DNA from: Bolinopsis microptera
Taxonomy: Eukaryota > Ctenophora > Tentaculata > Lobata > Bolinopsidae
Assembly: GCF_026151205.1 (NCBI RefSeq)
Contig: NC_087081.1
Span: 3,663,246-3,727,245 of the forward strand
Reading direction: 5' to 3'
Length of the DNA: 64,000 nucleotides
The notes beneath the pieces were generated by a model, which did no database searches, was not told the origin of the DNA, and saw only the letters and a list, made by a program, of their open reading frames with translations. This document shows, piece by piece, positions 59,601-64,000 of this stretch. The translations under genes were made by a program, and so were the position numbers. The first letter of the stretch is position 1, and each line of letters begins with the position of its first letter.

Positions 59601-60836
59601 CTCCTTCTTCTGGTTACCCTCAGAGGTTGGTGTTTCTCTTCTAATAGTTGTTATTGTCATGGTAACACCTTCTTTTCTATCCACTTTTTAGTTGCCCCCG
59701 TAACCACCTATTATTATCATTGGTAACACCTCCTTGCTCTTTTCTCCCTTTTATAGTTGTCCTCTGATTATTGTTGCTGACTGTGTGTCTCCTCCCCCAC
59801 TCTGATTATTGTTGTCACGGTAACCTCTCTCTCTCTCCAGCTCAGTTGGTCCATCAGTCTCGGAGTACGAGAGCCCCATGAGTCCACCTACACACTTCCG
59901 GTCGGCTATTGATAACGATCGGCAAAGAAACAACCTTCAGAATAATGTATTCGATATTGACGATCTAAGTTCGGTTAGTTCTACCCTTCTTTGTTGTTAT
60001 CTTGCTTATATACCCTATAAACAGATTAAACGGATTAAACGATTCAAAAGTCAAATTACATGTCTGACCCAATACAAAAAGTAAAATTACCCAAAAGTCA
60101 AAAAGTATATATACTTTTTGATATATATATATCTGTTACCATTTTACTGACACCACGACTTCAACTTTAACAAGACTTTCCGCGAAAACCGTAAGAGACA
60201 TACTTTTGAAACATTTTTGGCTGGGTTGAATGCTTTTATGGCCTTTTGGTCATTATAAAGAAAGAAAGAATCGGCCAAGGAATAAACAATTTAGGTTCCG
60301 AAAAATGGACCCCCAGGTGGTGTCAAAATCACAAATTATGTCTCTTGACACCACTTTAGAGAAACACGGGTTCCTGCTAGTTTATACTAAGTTTCCACTT
60401 AACTACCACTTTATCACATGGTTAATGATCCTATAAATGATCAGGAGATTGTCCCCTTATCTCCCTGTTCCTACCCTCATGCCTGATTCACCACTTGATT
60501 AACCAGTCTCTGCACTCAGGTGGATGTACCGGAGAATGGGATGGACACGTTAGACAGAAGAGTCCAGTACAACATGCAGCCTGCTGCTGAGAATTTCTAC
60601 ACACCGTCTAGAGGACCTCCTCCTTCGGGGCCCAGTTCAGGGGCTAGGACACCACAGGGGACCAGGACACCACATGGAGTCAAGGTTAGCACGGTTTCTA
60701 CCATTTAACACTTTGTAGGATCTAGAATCTAGATTTTATAAACTATTTGTTATTTGTACGTTTGTTAAATCCGATCTAATTTCAGGTGCTGCCTACACTG
60801 CCGAAGAATCCAAATCTCCGGACATCACATTTTTAA
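38563..60836 (+). CDS. Type I receptor: C-type-lectin-like domain, about five Ig domains, TM, ITIM-type tail (24 exons)
   Basis: Assembled by hand from GT-AG junctions; every phase is consistent and the total is 3,537 nt (1,178 residues). Order: signal peptide 1-17; Cys-rich segment 20-68; C-type-lectin-like domain about 69-179 (CGGEYYWI, HCRQNNMVLATP, AWINYN, CETRLPVFC); Ig-like domains about 180-270, 271-368, 369-467, 468-554 and 555-670, each with paired Cys and most with the central Trp; transmembrane helix 683-704; tail 705-1178. The tail has LSYQNL at Tyr839 (ITIM pattern, also YxN), a YDPI/YMEL pair at 759/768 (ITAM-like but with a five-residue spacer) and a Pro-rich end. This is the layout of an animal cell-surface recognition receptor; ligand unknown. 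The introns hold large arrays copied from its own splice junctions. No AATAAA was seen close to the stop. The 5'UTR is undefined. Confidence 0.85.
38740..38797. repeat. Short (CTAGTAACAC)n array in intron 1
   Basis: Five or six 10-bp units; reverse complement of the 33036-33412 array unit. Confidence 0.85.
39484..39630 (+). CDS. Receptor exon 2: Cys-rich segment
   Basis: Residues 20-68. Contains KYCGAV, PHPCTW and RAICVSN. The last part resembles the closing Cys of a C-type-lectin-like fold, so it may be half of a second, degenerate lectin domain. Acceptor TTTCAG, donor AGA|GTAAGT. Confidence 0.85.
39760..39789 (+). repeat. Duplicate of the exon 2 donor junction in intron 2
   Basis: 30 bp matching 39607-39636 with two differences. 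It covers the last 24 nt of exon 2 and the GTAAGT donor. Confidence 0.9.
39888..40092 (+). CDS. Receptor exon 3: first part of the C-type-lectin-like domain
   Basis: Residues 69-137 with ECGGEYYWITDR, VEHCRQNNMVLATPY and SKAWINY, a recognisable CTLD core. No EPN/QPD or WND calcium-binding triad is evident, so sugar binding of the classical kind is doubtful. Donor AA|GTAAGG. Confidence 0.88.
40072..40330 (+). repeat. Serial duplications of the exon 3 donor junction
   Basis: TTACAAGTAAGG or TTACAGGTAAGG occurs about nine times, the first being the real junction. The copy at 40199-40233 carries at least 24 nt of exon 3 end (ATCTAAAGCTTGGATTAATT). Confidence 0.9.
40331..40740. other. Rest of intron 3
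   Basis: AT-rich intron sequence ending in the TTGTGTTTCAG acceptor. Nothing else seen. Confidence 0.6.
40741..40868 (+). CDS. Receptor exon 4: end of the C-type-lectin-like domain
   Basis: Residues 137-179: TPWDREYCIKVN, YTVDKCETRLPVFC. The spaced Cys and C-x-x-R-x-P-V-F-C end are typical of CTLDs. Donor GGAG|GTTAGT. Confidence 0.88.
41074..41160 (+). CDS. Receptor exon 5: Ig domain 1, first strand half
   Basis: Residues 180-208, VVVQKGEPAVMSCKCFNC, the B-strand Cys region of an Ig fold. Donor ATAG|GTTAGT. Confidence 0.83.
41285..41844. repeat. C-rich 21-bp array filling the 3' end of intron 5
   Basis: Units of TAACAATACCCCACCCCACCC, about 26 copies with variants and C runs, ending CCACCAG exactly at the exon 6 acceptor. 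The opposite strand is G-run rich (quadruplex potential). The array itself supplies the pyrimidine tract. Confidence 0.95.
41845..42161 (+). CDS. Receptor exon 6: end of Ig 1 and start of Ig 2
   Basis: Residues 209-314. Trp at 210, then STLTLTETLLDQTFTCVQ (F-strand Cys254), then Ig 2 with GAQITVTCKF and RVEWSD. Donor AAT|GTGAGT, phase 0. Confidence 0.88.
42170..42740. repeat. 37-bp array in intron 6
   Basis: About 15 copies of GTTCTTTATTTATCCGTCTT followed by TATATTATAGTTACAAT. It starts 8 nt after the exon 6 donor. Each copy contains TTATATTATAG, acceptor-like but with a poor pyrimidine tract. Confidence 0.95.
42741..42954. other. Rest of intron 6
   Basis: Unique AT-rich sequence ending in the CATCACTACAG acceptor. 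Confidence 0.6.
42955..43117 (+). CDS. Receptor exon 7: end of Ig 2
   Basis: Residues 315-368 with SKLEIPVEYYTHDVMCTFYA (F-strand Cys). The donor A|GTAAGTCAAT is immediately followed by a second AGTAAGTCAAT, an 11-bp tandem duplication of the donor. Confidence 0.85.
43258..43393 (+). CDS. Receptor exon 8: Ig 3, first half
   Basis: Residues 369-414, ANANTTLSCDLRE and TRVDW. Of the nearby AGs, only the acceptor CCGGTAG|ATAACAG keeps the frame; its pyrimidine tract is poor, so this boundary is the least certain in the gene. Confidence 0.75.
43534..43694 (+). CDS. Receptor exon 9: Ig 3, second half
   Basis: Residues 414-467, RTGVDTYSCRFLFENG. The Trp codon is split across the junction with exon 8. 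Donor TTCG|GTGCGT. Confidence 0.83.
43983..44090 (+). CDS. Receptor exon 10: Ig 4, first half
   Basis: Residues 468-503, GTAAMLNCKYSKG and LWWERE. Acceptor TTTTCCCCTAG, donor GAAG|GTCAGT. Confidence 0.85.
44195..44925 (+). pseudogene. RTE-like retrotransposon 3' fragment in intron 10
   Basis: Reads NEPWRSNKSLGSLLC, KNFGKVWLSG, LYDAQVVSVLIYNSNSW, LHRRHLRSILNIKWPK and RLGRPRMNLL to a TAA at 44856-44858, then an AATAATAATAAT tail. It is the C-terminal part of an RT related to, but clearly a different lineage from, the 23-28 kb element. In the same orientation as the gene. The frame is still open, which suggests a fairly recent insertion. Confidence 0.85.
45115..45267 (+). CDS. Receptor exon 11: Ig 4, second half
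   Basis: Residues 504-554, TTTVTVRNASEEATFQCGL. Acceptor GCTTCAG, donor CTCGG|GTAGGT. Confidence 0.85.
45357..45386 (+). CDS. Receptor exon 12: 30-nt micro-exon
   Basis: Residues 555-564, IFYLVTVQR. Acceptor TTTATAG, donor GTT|GTAAGT. Skipping it would remove exactly ten residues without changing frame, so it may be a cassette exon. Confidence 0.72.
45474..45640 (+). CDS. Receptor exon 13: Ig 5, first half
   Basis: Residues 565-620, GQIVVNCSVWANPRPN and IQIFVDTE. Ends in phase 0 at GATACTGAG|GTAATAAC. The last 28 nt and the donor are the source of the 32-bp array that follows. Confidence 0.87.
45613..48706 (+). repeat. 32-bp array built from the exon 13 donor junction, about 97 copies
   Basis: The unit is the last 24 nt of exon 13 (from ATCCAGATATTCGTGG to ACTGAG) plus intron bases GTAATAAC. 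The first unit is the exon itself. Nearly all copies keep GAG|GTAATA. Variants are mainly AACTTCC or AATATCC for AACATCC. Because 32 is not a multiple of 3 and the minus strand has no stops, very long minus-strand frames run through it; these are artefacts. Confidence 0.97.
48707..50055 (-). mobile_element. ORF1-only LINE-type insertion inside the 32-bp array
   Basis: 1.35 kb of unique sequence between two parts of the same array, holding one intact minus-strand frame (48974-49924) and about 130 bp before and 270 bp after it. No endonuclease/RT frame, no poly-A, no clear target duplication. Either a fragment or a non-autonomous ORF1-only element. Confidence 0.75.
48974..49924 (-). CDS. LINE ORF1-type protein: coiled coil plus RRM-like domain
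   Basis: 316 codons from the first ATG (the frame is open a little further upstream). Residues about 105-150 are a Lys/Glu-rich coiled coil (IIELQEKLLSKQEEDMTKIS). This is followed by an RRM-like part, SKSLIIFGIPETEE, VRPVKFTLSSSDQARTIL, VYITPDRSAADR. This order is that of ORF1 proteins of L1/CR1-type retrotransposons, which form trimers and bind RNA. The frame is intact, opposite to the host gene, and inside its intron 13. A relic of the same family lies at 7783-8020. Confidence 0.8.
   Translation of the reverse strand: MPLPLQNEHLDMLDDAMVMNGQFLTEYVNQIHMATNSIFKEIRIKIGAEHNDDVEFDKLNQRSVPRERLSEWLETVCCLLNDYCGPLLQSATETATDNRVFRKEKIEDANKIIELQEKLLSKQEEDMTKISDLQEKLALKKDDEIGTVKSAAQKEIKTFSSLLKNTCKNAFAPKKIQAAVKRVALEEDRSKSLIIFGIPETEENLDAKVSGILLDHLNEKPKILRCNRVGKDTSERVRPVKFTLSSSDQARTILSKTKLLRHVDGFTSVYITPDRSAADRIAYKKVVVQLLNKRTAEPDKVHVIRNFRVISSEKEP
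50056..50297 (+). repeat. 32-bp array, right part (about 7.5 copies)
   Basis: Same unit as 45613-48706, continuing after the insertion. Confidence 0.97.
50445..50613 (+). CDS. Receptor exon 14: end of Ig 5 and juxtamembrane segment
   Basis: Residues 621-676: TTLTVRIDQTCEAPQLKCLA, then NKKCGFFAK. Acceptor TCTCGACCAG; donor AAAT|GTAGGT chosen because only this phase opens exon 15. Confidence 0.8.
50750..50889 (+). CDS. Receptor exon 15: transmembrane helix
   Basis: Residues 677-723: LAIGGSLLLLVIIIIVICCC then FCRKTKELKEE. A 22-residue hydrophobic span followed by a basic stop-transfer sequence and a Cys cluster that could be palmitoylated. Donor CTCAG|GTTAAT. Confidence 0.88.
50886..51122 (+). 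repeat. About 59-bp array starting at the exon 15 donor
   Basis: TCAG followed by TTTAATAC-like sequence recurs at 50886 (the real exon end), 50946, 51001, 51060 and 51119. The first unit begins at the exon 15 donor; the last ends in the acceptor-like CTCTCTCAG. Confidence 0.8.
51165..51266 (+). CDS. Receptor exon 16: tail, YEDMYSEAG
   Basis: Residues 724-757. Acceptor CTTACCTGTCAG chosen. An in-frame upstream alternative at CTCTCTCAG|GTCATG (51123) would add 14 residues. Donor AAT|GTGAGT. Confidence 0.8.
51322..51741. mobile_element. 420-bp inverted-repeat element in intron 16
   Basis: Ends ACGAACACCGATGGGACA and its exact reverse complement (51322-51339, 51724-51741). The interior is (TAAGACAACAT)n going in and the reverse complement coming out, so it folds on itself. 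Confidence 0.85.
51773..51815 (+). repeat. Duplicate of the exon 16 donor junction
   Basis: 43 bp matching 51231-51273 with two synonymous differences (GCC to GCT, GGC to GGT). It includes the GTGAGT donor and lies just beyond the inverted-repeat element. Confidence 0.92.
51970..52454. repeat. 18-bp E-box array (CACGTGACTACTCCTAAT)n in intron 16
   Basis: About 27 copies, each with CACGTG. Two irregular units carry TCCAGACTTT. The array runs to the exon 17 acceptor (CTCCTACAG). Open frames on both strands come from the 18-bp period. Confidence 0.96.
52456..52613 (+). CDS. Receptor exon 17: tyrosine-rich tail segment
   Basis: Residues 758-809: NYDPIVKDKMYMELHD, YNQPYSEVGLMSPKYQRI, SDYEP. Seven Tyr; YDPI and YMEL form an ITAM-like pair with a short spacer; YQRI fits an endocytic YxxPhi motif. 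Donor AG|GTCAGC. Confidence 0.83.
52888..53073 (+). CDS. Receptor exon 18: ITIM-type motif
   Basis: Residues 810-871 with TTTLSYQNLKEQ. LSYQNL matches the (I/V/L/S)xYxx(I/V/L) ITIM pattern and its YQN matches a GRB2-type YxN site. Acceptor TCTCCGCAG. Confidence 0.83.
53200..53290. repeat. Imperfect hairpin in intron 18
   Basis: GATTTGTTACTGGGGACGAAT pairs with ATTCGTCCTCAGTAACCAATC across a short loop, with few mismatches. Confidence 0.7.
53370..53515 (+). CDS. Receptor exon 19: tail
   Basis: Residues 872-920, KMNPFGNVQRLKS and DDEIMSITSKIPP. No domain recognised. Donor CTG|GTTCGT. Confidence 0.8.
53600..59052 (+). repeat. 44-bp array built from the exon 20 acceptor junction, about 124 copies
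   Basis: The unit carries TTTAAAACCCTCTCAG, then exon bases ATATGACACCTCCTGTT, then GAGTAATAAAC. The last unit is the real acceptor and start of exon 20. Most copies keep the CTCTCAG acceptor. Variants (CCCTAGTCTCAG, GAAACTCTCTCAGG, ATGATACC, GTTTAATAA) recur in blocks, showing higher-order duplication. Confidence 0.97.
59036..59227 (+). CDS. Receptor exon 20: tail
   Basis: Residues 921-984: MTPPVAILSPRGWEIPDD, RMFSPPTARRPREYERKF. Pro/Arg-rich. Its first 17 nt belong to the repeat unit. Donor GAAG|GTATGA. Confidence 0.82.
59391..59625 (+). CDS. Receptor exon 21: Ser/Thr/Pro-rich tail
   Basis: Residues 985-1062: LYDRPPKSGW, then TLDTISVTPTYLTKP and VADCVSPPPLSVAPSSG. Acceptor CCACTACAG, donor AGAG|GTTGGT. 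Confidence 0.82.
59626..59840 (+). repeat. Intron 21 with a copied piece of exon 21
   Basis: 59773-59801 matches exon 21 positions 59564-59592 (GTTGCTGACTGTGTGTC, then CCTCCCCCAC) with two or three differences. The intron also holds three diverged copies of GTTATTGTCATGGTAACACC. Confidence 0.85.
59841..59973 (+). CDS. Receptor exon 22: tail
   Basis: Residues 1063-1107: VSEYESPMSPPTHF, NNVFDIDDLSS. Acceptor CTCTCTCCAG, donor TCG|GTTAGT, phase 0. Confidence 0.82.
60099..60120. repeat. 22-bp perfect palindrome in intron 22
   Basis: CAAAAAGTATA followed by its reverse complement; no spacer. Confidence 0.9.
60520..60684 (+). CDS. Receptor exon 23: Pro/Gly-rich tail
   Basis: Residues 1108-1162: RRVQYNMQPAAENFYTPSRG, then PPPSGPSSG and two RTP-x-G repeats. 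Phase 0 at both ends. Confidence 0.82.
60786..60836 (+). CDS. Receptor exon 24: C-terminus and stop
   Basis: VLPTLPKNPNLRTSHF then TAA at 60834-60836. Acceptor TAATTTCAG. Confidence 0.78.
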   Translation: MLPTLPKNPNLRTSHF

Positions 60837-61062
60837 TTTAGTTTATATAACCAGTTTAGATTCGTCGAGTTATATATTATATTGATACAATTTATTAAGT
60901 TTTAAATCTTTAACTCTAAGCTATCAGATTTAAATTTCATATTTCTTTGATAATGCATCTTTTGCTACCAACAAGAATGACCAAACATTATGAATGGACG
61001 AGGAGCCATATTGCAGACTGTATTCCACCAGTATTCCACATTCATTATTACAGCATTAACAT
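60837..61062 (+). other. 3' flank / probable 3'UTR of the receptor gene
   Basis: AT-rich. No AATAAA found here; the polyadenylation site is not defined. Confidence 0.4.
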
Positions 61063-61245
61063 AATTATTTAATTAACAGTGGCCTGAACTGATCACATTT
61101 ATTTTTACTCCAGTTATATCGATCAAATGTGGTCATGTGTTAATCTTATGTTTTACACCAACTGTAAAGGCTTGATGACTGACGTTTGAAGTTCTTGTAT
61201 CAGACTAAGTGAATACTGCGAGCGTGCAAAGTGTATAATGAATTG
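61063..61245 (+). repeat. Direct duplication, copy 1
   Basis: Matches 62078-62194 plus 62598-62670. This uninterrupted copy shows the empty site for the insertion at 62195. Confidence 0.9.
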
Positions 61246-61920
61246 GGAGCACATTATCCCGGGCGATCTAGCTGCTTTGTAAATCACGTGACCACTCCTA
61301 CTTATTTCCTACCTCGCTATAACCCAGATATTGGAGTCTAGAAAACTGAACCCTTTACACTTTACTGTTAACTAGTCACTGAATCTGACTAATTAATATG
61401 TCTCCTCAAGTATGAGAGCGAGAGATTATTTTAACTGATGTTCATGACTTGTTATGTATGATGAATTTTATTTTTCACAAATTTCGTAACTTGTACAATT
61501 TTACTTACTAAAGATAGAAACAAAGTAATAATAATAACCCTGTCGGTCTAGGTGACTCGCTTCTTTCCTGTGAGGAGAAAGGTGACAACACTGTGGGAAA
61601 ATGGGACAGAGAATGGAACAAAATTATTTTTCAATTTTTTTCGGAATTTTGACTTCCAGTTCCAGTACCTCAATTTGGTTTCATACCATCATAGATTAAC
61701 TGACTAATTAATGGTCTCTGGGCAGAAAGTCCGTCCAATCTGTCAAATTTGTTTTCATATATTTTCATATTTTAAAATGGGACAGAAGTTAGAAAATGTG
61801 AATTTTCGTTTTGTTAAGCTACATATAATTATAGAAAACACGTGTATAACTCTAGCGCTACAGCTGATGATAACTATGAACATTTTGTGTTCTTTGAGAT
61901 ACAGATCCACTACCTTACCC
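61246..61920. other. Gene-free stretch
   Basis: One CACGTGACCACTCC word at 61287. Nothing else recognised. Confidence 0.4.
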
Positions 61921-62045
61921 GGATGATGATTAATCACTCTACACTCGACTGTCACGTGACTTTTTAAACACTCTCTCTAGGTGGCCCTGAATGACTATTC
62001 GAAATCCTAGCCCTCTAATCTGATCCTAACCCTAACCGAATCTCT
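61921..62045 (+). repeat. Dispersed E-box/CCCTAA repeat, second copy
   Basis: Matches 8581-8706 for the first 45 bases almost exactly. Confidence 0.85.
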
Positions 62046-62194
62046 AACATGTAACAAAAGCATAGGTATGCATTTAATTATTTAATTAACAGTGACCTGA
62101 ACTGATCACTTTTATTTTTACTCCAGATTTATAACTTATATCGATCAAATGTGGTCATGTGTTAATTTTATGTTTTACACCAACTGTAAAGGCT

Positions 62195-62597
62195 GGCTCT
62201 TACTAATACTAATTCGCTCGCCCAAAAATTTCACGTGACTTTGGTTTTTATGGTTTTGCAGCCGTACAAAACGGTTTTACATAAACCCTAATTCCAACCC
62301 TAACCCTAACCATAACCCCGAAGCTAACAATAACCCTTACCACAACCCTAACCCTAACCCGAGCCCTAAGGCTAAACAATCGTATTCATGGTTTACTAGC
62401 CTGTCACGTGACCAAAACGGTTTTTTGCCCATAAATCTCCGTGGAAGAATTTTTACCCTATACGTCATGTGCAATGTGTGGTGATTCGGAATCAGCGTCA
62501 AAAAATACACCGATTTAGATCAATTTCACACCCAAAGGGCCTTTTCACAAGAATTTTCTTAAAATTTGGGCGAGCGATTTAGTAGGAGCGGTAAAAC
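62195..62597 (+). mobile_element. 403-bp CCCTAA/E-box TIR element with 8-bp target duplication
   Basis: Flanked by TAAAGGCT (62187-62194, 62598-62605), single in the empty site near 61166. Subterminal inverted pair: TTACTAAT...TCGCTCGCCCAAA at left, and TTTGGGCGAGCGATTTAGTA at right. The interior matches 4395-4705. Non-coding. Confidence 0.85.
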
Positions 62598-62654
62598 TAA
62601 AGGCTTGATGACTTACGTTTGAAGTTCATGTATCAGACTAAGTGAATACTGCGA

Positions 62655-63090
62655 GCGTGCAAAGTGCGAGCGTGCTAAATCACTCTATGCTTTATAGTCG
62701 ATCTTTGAGATTGTTCTAAATGGCCCCCGACAGTTGAAACTAAATGAAACCAACTTCCATCGATGTATTTTCGGTTGACCATTGGTAATGGTCTGGCCCG
62801 GCGCGCGCTACTTCGCTTCGTAGCACTTGCCATCGGGCCAATATTTCGAGAAGAAAGCGGCGCGCGCTACTTCGAAGAAATTTAGACGAGTAACATTCGT
62901 CAAATTTTCGGACGCTGATTCCAAATTTCACCCCTTGACGAGATATTGCAGGCGAAAAACTGTCTCGATCACGTGATACATTATGACCGTATAAGTATAA
63001 CTATAAGGAAGTTAGTCTAATTTATCGTTAGGGTTAAGGTTTCAGCTTATGCTTTTGTAAAGGATTGGGTTACTGTTAGGCCTAGGGTTG
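62655..63090 (-). mobile_element. Minus-strand copy of the 8785-9195 repeat
   Basis: Reverse complement shares the block order of the 9-kb copy. Interrupted by the MITE at 62775-62903. Confidence 0.75.
62775..62903 (+). mobile_element. MITE family C, copy 1
   Basis: TTGACCATTGGTAATGGTCT at left, GACGAGTAACATTCGTCAA at right; the 5 terminal bases are inverted (TTGAC/GTCAA). Flanked by ATTTTCGG on both sides (62767-62774, 62904-62911). Interior GC-rich (GGCGCGCGCTACTTCG twice). Confidence 0.88.
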
Positions 63091-63150
63091 AATTCAGGCA
63101 AAAGCCGCCGCCTAGCTGAGCAATTTGGCATTGCACTTGCAAAGATCATC

Positions 63151-63231
63151 TTGTAGATTTATAACCTACCAGGACGCGTGCCGACTGCCGAGTTGGACTC
63201 GGAACAAATATTTTACGAGTATCACCCGTTA
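63151..63231 (-). mobile_element. MITE family D, copy 2
   Basis: Reverse complement of 17580-17671, flanked by AAGATCATC (63142-63150, 63232-63240). Confidence 0.85.
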
Positions 63232-63240
63232 AAGATCATC

Positions 63241-63789
63241 ACGATTCAAATAATACAATTTAATGTATATTCAATATTATAGCCTGCCAGCAGCTTTTGC
63301 TATAAAATCAGCTAATATAATCAGCTATGAGCTAAATAAATGGAATTTGAAAAAGGTGCATAGGGAGCGTTGACATATTACGTCAATCCATTTTTATACA
63401 GCAAGTAAGAAAAGCTGTCGTTAAGCACAAAGCAGTAAAAATGTTCAAAGATGTGTTCATGATCACTATCAGTGTTTAATATCGCATATCATCTTCATCA
63501 AATGGGGTTTTGTGTATGAACTAGTTCAACGTTAAAAAATTAACTTTTAAAATTAACCAACGTTGGCCTACAAAACGTTTAAGAACTTTTCATTCACAAT
63601 CTAAAAGTAAAATTAAATACAACGTTAAAACGCTCTTCAATTTTAAACGTTGCTCATATCAATTGGTTTATCTTTTTGGGCGTTCGTGTAATGTTTTTTA
63701 TCCCAGTTTCAACGTATTTTCAGTTTCAATGAGTCAGCTAGAACATAGAAACTTAATCAGAATCTCTATTTCCAGACTTTCATAATCAA
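63241..63789. other. Gene-free AT-rich stretch
   Basis: Repeated AACGTT words between 63530 and 63720; nothing coding. Confidence 0.4.
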
Positions 63790-63798
63790 TAATGATCA

Positions 63799-63931
63799 TT
63801 GACCATTGTTAATGATTTGGCCCGGCGCGCGATACTTCCAACTTCGTAGCTCTTGCCATCGGGCCATTTCGAGAAGAAAGCGGCGCCGCGCGCGCTACTT
63901 CGAAGAAATTTAGACGAGTAACATCCGTCAA
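63799..63931 (+). mobile_element. MITE family C, copy 2
   Basis: Same element as 62775-62903, with TTGAC/GTCAA ends, flanked by the 9-bp duplication TAATGATCA (63790-63798, 63932-63940). Confidence 0.9.
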
Positions 63932-64000
63932 TAATGATCATTATGATTAGGCTCACAACAGCTGGAATAATTATAAAATAAGTTAACCTCCTTTCTGGCT

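Noticed and set aside
60230-60436. 68-codon plus frame in intron 22
   Set aside because: Not flanked by splice signals in a usable phase; exons 22 and 23 join in frame without it.

Overview
Eukaryotic, metazoan-type genomic DNA: AT-rich, with GT-AG introns, interstitial TTAGGG/CCCTAA telomere-type repeats, non-LTR retrotransposons, several MITE families and many minisatellites. The only well supported host genes encode animal-style membrane proteins. The sequence alone does not fix the phylum; a non-vertebrate animal is the most that can be said.

Layout. 1-12.4 kb is gene-poor: a 10-bp array at the left edge, a GCGCTA palindrome/cruciform region around 5-7.4 kb that includes a 92-bp perfect palindrome and a (CA)n tract, dispersed CCCTAA/E-box repeats, a relic of a LINE ORF1 and a small MITE. 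At 12.4-13.6 kb, minus strand, one large exon encodes a Ly6/uPAR-like (three-finger) membrane protein with a lysine-rich hexapeptide-repeat tail. From 13.6 to 30 kb are short repeats and two RTE-like retrotransposon copies. The larger one (23.2-28.6 kb) was split by a 1.6-kb DNA transposon with clear inverted ends and a target duplication. 30.5-38.3 kb is almost all tandem repeats, including a foldback region and a 1.1-kb array of exact 10-bp period.

38.56-60.84 kb, plus strand, holds a complete receptor gene that I could assemble as 24 exons with every splice phase consistent (3,537 nt, 1,178 codons). It encodes a signal peptide, a Cys-rich segment, a C-type-lectin-like domain, about five Ig-like domains, one transmembrane helix and a 474-residue tyrosine- and proline-rich tail with an ITIM-type motif. 

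The most striking result is how the tandem repeats relate to this gene. A 32-bp array of about 97+7 copies is made from the 3' end of exon 13 plus its splice donor. A 44-bp array of about 124 copies is made from the splice acceptor plus the 5' end of exon 20. Smaller duplications copy the junctions of exons 2, 3, 7, 15 and 16 and an internal piece of exon 21 into the next intron. Other arrays (introns 5 and 16) run right up to an acceptor. The gene therefore carries hundreds of copies of its own splice sites, of which only the first (donor) or last (acceptor) yields the full-length protein. An ORF1-only LINE-type insertion sits inside the 32-bp array.

60.84-64 kb is intergenic DNA with nested insertions of short TIR/MITE families, several with readable 8-9 bp target-site duplications.
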